DNA of 21,500 nucleotides from Symbiodinium natans (Eukaryota; Sar; Dinophyceae; Suessiales; Symbiodiniaceae): assembly GCA_905221605.1 (NCBI GenBank), contig CAJNDS010002076.1, positions 148,501 to 170,000 on the forward strand, written 5' to 3'. The notes below the pieces were generated by a model. The model made no database searches and was not told the DNA's origin. It saw only the letters and a list, made by a program, of their open reading frames with translations. The position numbers were made by a program, and so were the translations under genes. This document shows, one piece after another, positions 17,509-21,500 of this stretch. Within the stretch, counting starts at the first letter, position 1, and the number at the start of each line of letters is the position of its first letter.

Positions 17509-19200
17509 ATGATTTGCGACCGATGGCTGAAAAGATTCACACTGCTGGATGTCCTAGTTGTGCAAATCCTGCTGGTGGACGCTGGGCCTTGGGTGAAATG
17601 TTCCAGTTGGCCATGGCTAGCAGGCCGAGGCAGTCACCGACAAGATGCCGAGAGCGATGCGTTTTGTAGCTGTGAAGAGGTTGCCAAAGGAAGGTTCCAA
17701 GGAGGTGCTCTTGAAGCCTGTGCCTCCGAGGCCTCCCAGCATGCAGTTCTGCCTGTGGCAGGGTGGGTCGTTTTCCACGTCAGCGCCGCGGGAGCATCCG
17801 GGGATGCCCACTGTGTTGTCCAGCGATGTTCTGGCCAATGCATGCGCGCTTCCCATGTGGGGAGCGTCCCGACAGGTGCAGAGAATGACCACCAGCTGCG
17901 CATTTTCGTGCCGAAAGAGCTGTGTCCTGAGGGAACTTCCATGATCTTTCCAGAAATTGGTGCCTTGGGAGGTAAGGACGGGGTGCTTGCACCTGAGATG
18001 GCTGATCTAGAGTTCTTGCGCCTCTTTGGGCCTCTAAAGCTTCAAAGCCAAGCTCTTCACTCTGTCCGCACGGAATGTGTGGAGAATGCGCATCGAGTGG
18101 TCGCCAAGGTTTGCCTGCAAGACGGATGCGACGAGTGGAGCAAGTACTCGCTGCCCCGATGCCAGGTGTCCTTGGGACTCCCCTTTGCTTTTGGAGATTC
18201 TGATTTCTTGTATTCCCCAGCTTGCGAGCGGACCGGCCAGTACTATTGTCCGCCTGGGCTCCCATTGGCGCTGCGATTCATGTTGAAGGCCGCCAGCCGA
18301 TCAGCTACAGTCTGGGCGGCCATGTTGGAAGGCCTGGTGCCGGCGATCGTCTCCGCCCGCCGAACTCTCGCTGTGATCTTGAGCGCCTCGGACAAGGGCA
18401 GCAACGTGGCACGATGGGCGCAAGAGTGGGTGGAGCATGAAGAGATGCGCTTGGGCTGTGATGCTGATCTCACGATGTTCTCCATATCGAGGTGGGGCCA
18501 ATGAATTGACACACAGTTGTTTGCCACCGCCACTTCACACTCGAAATTATTTGAAAATAGGTTCTGTGGCCCAAACAATTTTAATCTTTGTGAGCTTTCT
18601 TGTTTGGTTGGTGCACGAAACTATCGGACTGCTGGTCCTTTCCTACAGACCAGAGACAGTACTTCCGCACCTGAATGTACTTGCAGGAGCCTGCACATGC
18701 TTGACGACAGTCGGATTGGACTGCCTATGGCGCTCTGTCCGACCTGCTGCCGCACGGCGGCTGGCCGGCTGCGCGTGGTGTTCATGCGGGATCCGCTGGC
18801 CAGGATGTCAAGCTTCTTCTTCGGCTACTGGCTTCAGTACAAGGGCCACCTGCTTCCGAAAGACGAGTCGCCTGTGTTCGAGACCTGGATTCGCCTGATC
18901 CTCCACCCAAATGCATCTTCCTCTCCACTGTTCGAGGCAAGTGACCTGGACCATGTTCGGCCAGCGTTCGTCAAGTCGCCTGCGAAAGACGAGCGTGAGG
19001 TGATATTTTGCATTGAGGATGTGGAGAAGTCCGTGCGACGTGTGGAAGATGCGCTGTGCAGGAGTTTCCGGCATTGCACTCCGCTGCCGAGCTTTCCGGC
19101 TGCAAAGAAGGCCAAGCGCATGCCGCAGGTAGGAAGCGAGGTCGCCAGTCTGATTCGCGAGCGCTATCGCTTCGACTACGAAGCTATGAGTTCTTGCTGA
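17509..19200 (+). CDS. Sulfotransferase-like protein, copy 1 (two exons)
   Basis: Proposed exons 17509-18491 and 18687-19200, joined through a GT-AG intron of 195 bp that splits an Arg codon (AG|G); product about 498 residues. A basic-then-hydrophobic N-terminus (MICDRWLKRFTLLDVLVVQI) looks like a signal anchor or signal peptide. Residues about 35-250 are an unrecognised Cys-containing region. KAASRSATVW (Lys about 260) resembles the 5'-phosphosulfate-binding loop, and VVFMRDPLARMSSFFFGYW (Arg about 362) matches the 3'-phosphate-binding RDPxxRxxS motif; their spacing of about 100 residues and the C-terminal IRERYRFDYEAM fit the Sulfotransfer_2-type fold. Expected reaction: transfer of sulfate from PAPS to an unknown acceptor, probably glycan, in the Golgi (inference). 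Alternative starts inside the hydrophobic segment are possible. Confidence 0.7.
17718..18184 (+). repeat. Near-identical block 1 of the sulfotransferase duplication, copy 1
   Basis: 467 bp matching 20151-20617 at a constant offset of 2433 with only two differences found by eye, both changing the amino acid (Val/Ala and Ala/Thr). Identity stops abruptly at CTCCCCT. Confidence 0.9.
18727..19111 (+). repeat. Near-identical block 2 of the sulfotransferase duplication, copy 1
   Basis: 385 bp matching 21116-21500 at an offset of 2389 with three differences found by eye. The block starts at ATGGCGCTCTG inside exon 2 and runs to the window edge of copy 2. Confidence 0.9.
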
Positions 19201-19947
19201 GAGCGTTCACATCAGGCCAAAAAGCCCAAAGCCCAAAGCCCCAGGGGGCACTCATGGACTCGGTGTGGCAGTGGAACATCACCCCGACGAGACGATGCGC
19301 ATTGACCAGTCTGTGAAAGCGTGAAAGCCAGAGATTGCAACAGTGAATGCCTGCTGAGCACTTCGGAAACCGGAGGAGAGTTTGCTTGAAGACGAGCCAT
19401 CCAGGTGGCCGAAGATGCCAGGGTGCCTCCCAGCTCCCCTGAGCATCCTAACCTTCCGAGCTCTCTGAACCCAAGCACGCTAGACAATGATCGACCCAGA
19501 GCTGTCCTGTCTGTTGGGGGCTTTCGCGGTCAGGCTTCTTTGGCGGGTTCGACGTGCGCCGTTTAGAAACGGTTGATACATGGTAGCCATTGAGGTGGAC
19601 GAAGGGGTTTCTTGACAAAGGCATCATCCGAGCTGAGGTGGCCTTCCCTCCAAGATTTGTCTCGATTTTGATGGCGCAACGGTTCCCAATGGATTCCGGA
19701 CTGAGGCTTTAATTTGAGCAAGATCTTTTCGCGAACCGAATGTGACCCTGCAAAGCCTCGCCTTACCTTACTCGGGACTGTGAGGCAATCCAGAGAGCCT
19801 CGACAAGAACTCGCACACCGGAGGATAGAGTAAGTTGCATGTGGCGGTGAACAATGTCGTGCTGCCCTCTCCATCTTCGCAGCAGCTTATGGCTTAATAG
19901 GTCACTTGCCAAAGGCCGCGCTGTCATGGCTTTAGAGGCAGTAGGCA
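19201..19947. other. Spacer between the two sulfotransferase-like genes
   Basis: About 750 bp without a recognisable gene. A short AAAGCCC-type triplication lies at about 19218-19240. No clear similarity to the sequence upstream of copy 1 was seen, so the duplicated unit does not visibly include its 5' flank. Confidence 0.5.
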
Positions 19948-21500
19948 ATGCCTCAGACATCTTCAGACCTGCTGGCCGTTGCTATTGCGCAGCTGCTGCT
20001 GGTGGACGCAGGGCCATGGGTGAGATGTATGAATTGGCCCTGGATGGTTCACAGCGGAGGTTTCCAGGAGGCCAGAGACGGTGATTCTTGCAGTTGCGAA
20101 GTTGTTGCGGAGGGAAGGTTGGCATGGGGCATTGACGAGGCCTGCTCAAACTGTGCCTCCGAGGCCTCCCAGCATGCAGTTCTGCCTGCGGCAGGGTGGG
20201 TCGTTTTCCACGTCAGCGCCGCGGGAACATCCGGGGATGCCCACTGTGTTGTCCAGCGATGTTCTGGCCAATGCATGCGCGCTTCCCATGTGGGGAGCGT
20301 CCCGACAGGTGCAGAGAATGACCACCAGCTGCGCATTTTCGTGCCGAAAGAGCTGTGTCCTGAGGGAACTTCCATGATCTTTCCAGAAATTGGTGCCTTG
20401 GGAGGTAAGGACGGGGTGCTTGCACCTGAGATGGCTGATCTAGAGTTCTTGCGCCTCTTTGGGCCTCTAAAGCTTCAAAGCCAAGCTCTTCACTCTGTCC
20501 GCACGGAATGTGTGGAGAATGCGCATCGAGTGGTCGCCAAGGTTTGCCTGCAAGACGGATGCGACGAGTGGAGCAAGTACTCGCTGCCCCGATGCCAGGT
20601 GTCCTTGGGACTCCCCTATGATTTCCGAGACTCGTACTTTGTGCTGAGCCATTCATGTCAGCAGACTGGCCAGTACTATTGCCCCCCTGGGCTTCCGCTG
20701 GCTCTCAAGTTCACGCTGAAGGCTGCCAGCCGATCCTCCACCTTGTGGGCTTTCATGCTGGAAGGCCTGTTGCCCGCAGTCGTGGCAGCCCGTCGAAGTC
20801 TGGCAGCAGCGTTCAGTGCGATGGACGAGGGCAGCAGCATCGCGCGATGGGCACGCGAGTGGATCGAACACGAAGAGATGCGCATGGGCTGTCCCCCTGA
20901 TCTGACGATGTTCTCCATCTCGAGGTCGGGTTTGGCCGCATCCGAGCCAAACATCCTGAACCCATGACTGCCCATAACGATGCCTTGTGACCTCTAGATG
21001 ATAGTGGGATCCGAGCCTGTCTAGGGAACACGGGCTAGTGTCTAGCCCAGCTAGCCCCCATGTTAGCATCCCGAGGGCCCTGCACAAGCTGGAGAAGATG
21101 TTTATAGGTTTGCCCATGGCGCTCTGTCCGACCTGCTGCCGCACGGCGGCTGGCCGGCTGCGCGTGGTGTTCATGCGGGATCCGCTGGCCAGGATGTCAA
21201 GCTTCTTCTTCGGCTACTGGCTTCAGTACAAGGGCCACCTGCTTCCGAAAGACGAGTCGCCTGTGTTCGAGACCTGGATTCGCCTGATCCTCCACCCAAA
21301 TGCATCTTCCTCTCCACTGTTCGAGGCAAGTGACCTGGACCATGTTCGGCCAGCGTTCGTCAAGTCGCCTGCGAAAGACGAGCGTGAGGTGATATTTTGC
21401 ATTGAGGATGTGGAGAAGTCCCTGCGACGTGTGGAAGATGCGCTGTGCAGGAGTTTCCGGCATTGCACTCCGCTGCCGAGCTTTCCTGCTGCGAAGAAGG
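19948..21500 (+). CDS. Sulfotransferase-like protein, copy 2 (two exons, cut by window end)
   Basis: Exons 19948-20924 and 21076-21500+, with a 151-bp GT-AG intron at the same position and phase as copy 1. ATG at 19948 gives MPQTSSDLLAVAIAQLLLVD, a good signal-peptide or anchor-like start. LKAASRSSTLW (Lys about 258) and the RDPLARMSS motif are both present, and no stop or frameshift is seen, so the copy looks intact as far as it runs. The C-terminal part is outside the window. Protein identity to copy 1 is near 100% in two blocks and about 70% between them. Same reaction expected; sequence differences flank the cofactor loop, so acceptor preference could differ (inference). Confidence 0.7.
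20151..20617 (+). repeat. Near-identical block 1 of the sulfotransferase duplication, copy 2
   Basis: Partner of 17718-18184. Flanking coding sequence on both sides remains alignable as protein but has diverged strongly. Confidence 0.9.
21032..21048. repeat. Perfect 7-bp inverted repeat in the copy 2 intron
   Basis: GGGCTAG, TGT loop, CTAGCCC; followed by another GCTAGCCCC. It lies 27 bases before the exon 2 acceptor. No function can be assigned. Confidence 0.75.
21116..21500 (+). repeat. Near-identical block 2 of the sulfotransferase duplication, copy 2 (runs off window)
   Basis: Partner of 18727-19111. The 40 bases of exon 2 upstream of it are much less similar (RSLHMLDDSRIGLP in copy 1, RALHKLEKMFIGLP in copy 2, first Arg split by the intron). 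Confidence 0.9.

Noticed and set aside
17617-18265. Minus-strand and alternative-frame open frames over the sulfotransferase exons, also at 20049-20656
   Set aside because: Both copies preserve protein-level similarity only in the + frame used here, including across the divergent block; the others are shadows.

Overview
The window reads as nuclear DNA of a dinoflagellate, most likely a symbiodiniacean alga (inference). Three things point there: (i) a multi-exon gene whose joined exons encode a single-domain, six-helix voltage-gated channel followed by two EF-hand-like units, an architecture common in dinoflagellates; (ii) introns that use GT, GC and GA donors and almost always an AG|G acceptor; (iii) every supported gene lies on the + strand, as in unidirectional dinoflagellate gene clusters.

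Layout. 3-3344: 3' part of a Ty1/copia-type polyprotein, open at the left edge, with the reverse transcriptase YVDD box, RNase H, and then an unusual ~680-residue extension. 3345-4060: its 3' non-coding part, with an 83-bp imperfect duplication. 4061-4432: purine-rich tract plus LTR-like sequence (copy A). 4433-5140: AG/T-rich decayed repeats. 5141-6247: no recognisable gene. 6248-6585: a second, diverged copy (B) of the LTR-like segment. 7098-7870: a large TAY/TTY trinucleotide tract. 8668-15496: the channel gene, assembled here from at least 15 exons (two of only 24 and 25 bp), with one gap between the S3 end and S5. 15671-15905: 22-bp degenerate tandem repeat. 16132-16192: 10-bp minisatellite. 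17509-19200 and 19948-21500: a tandem pair of two-exon sulfotransferase-like genes, the second cut by the right edge.

How the parts relate. The channel is predicted to pass cations under voltage control, with the C-terminal EF-hands as a possible Ca2+ sensor. The sulfotransferase pair has a hydrophobic N-terminus, an unrecognised middle region, a KAASRS-type 5'-PAPS loop and an RDPLxR 3'-phosphate motif, consistent with a secretory-pathway enzyme. Nothing links the channel and the sulfotransferases functionally. The two sulfotransferase copies have mosaic identity: two blocks more than 99% identical, separated by coding sequence about 70% identical in protein and by introns with no visible similarity. 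This suggests recent gene conversion.

All exon borders were inferred by eye from reading frame, splice dinucleotides and remembered family conservation. No search, transcript or alignment program was available.
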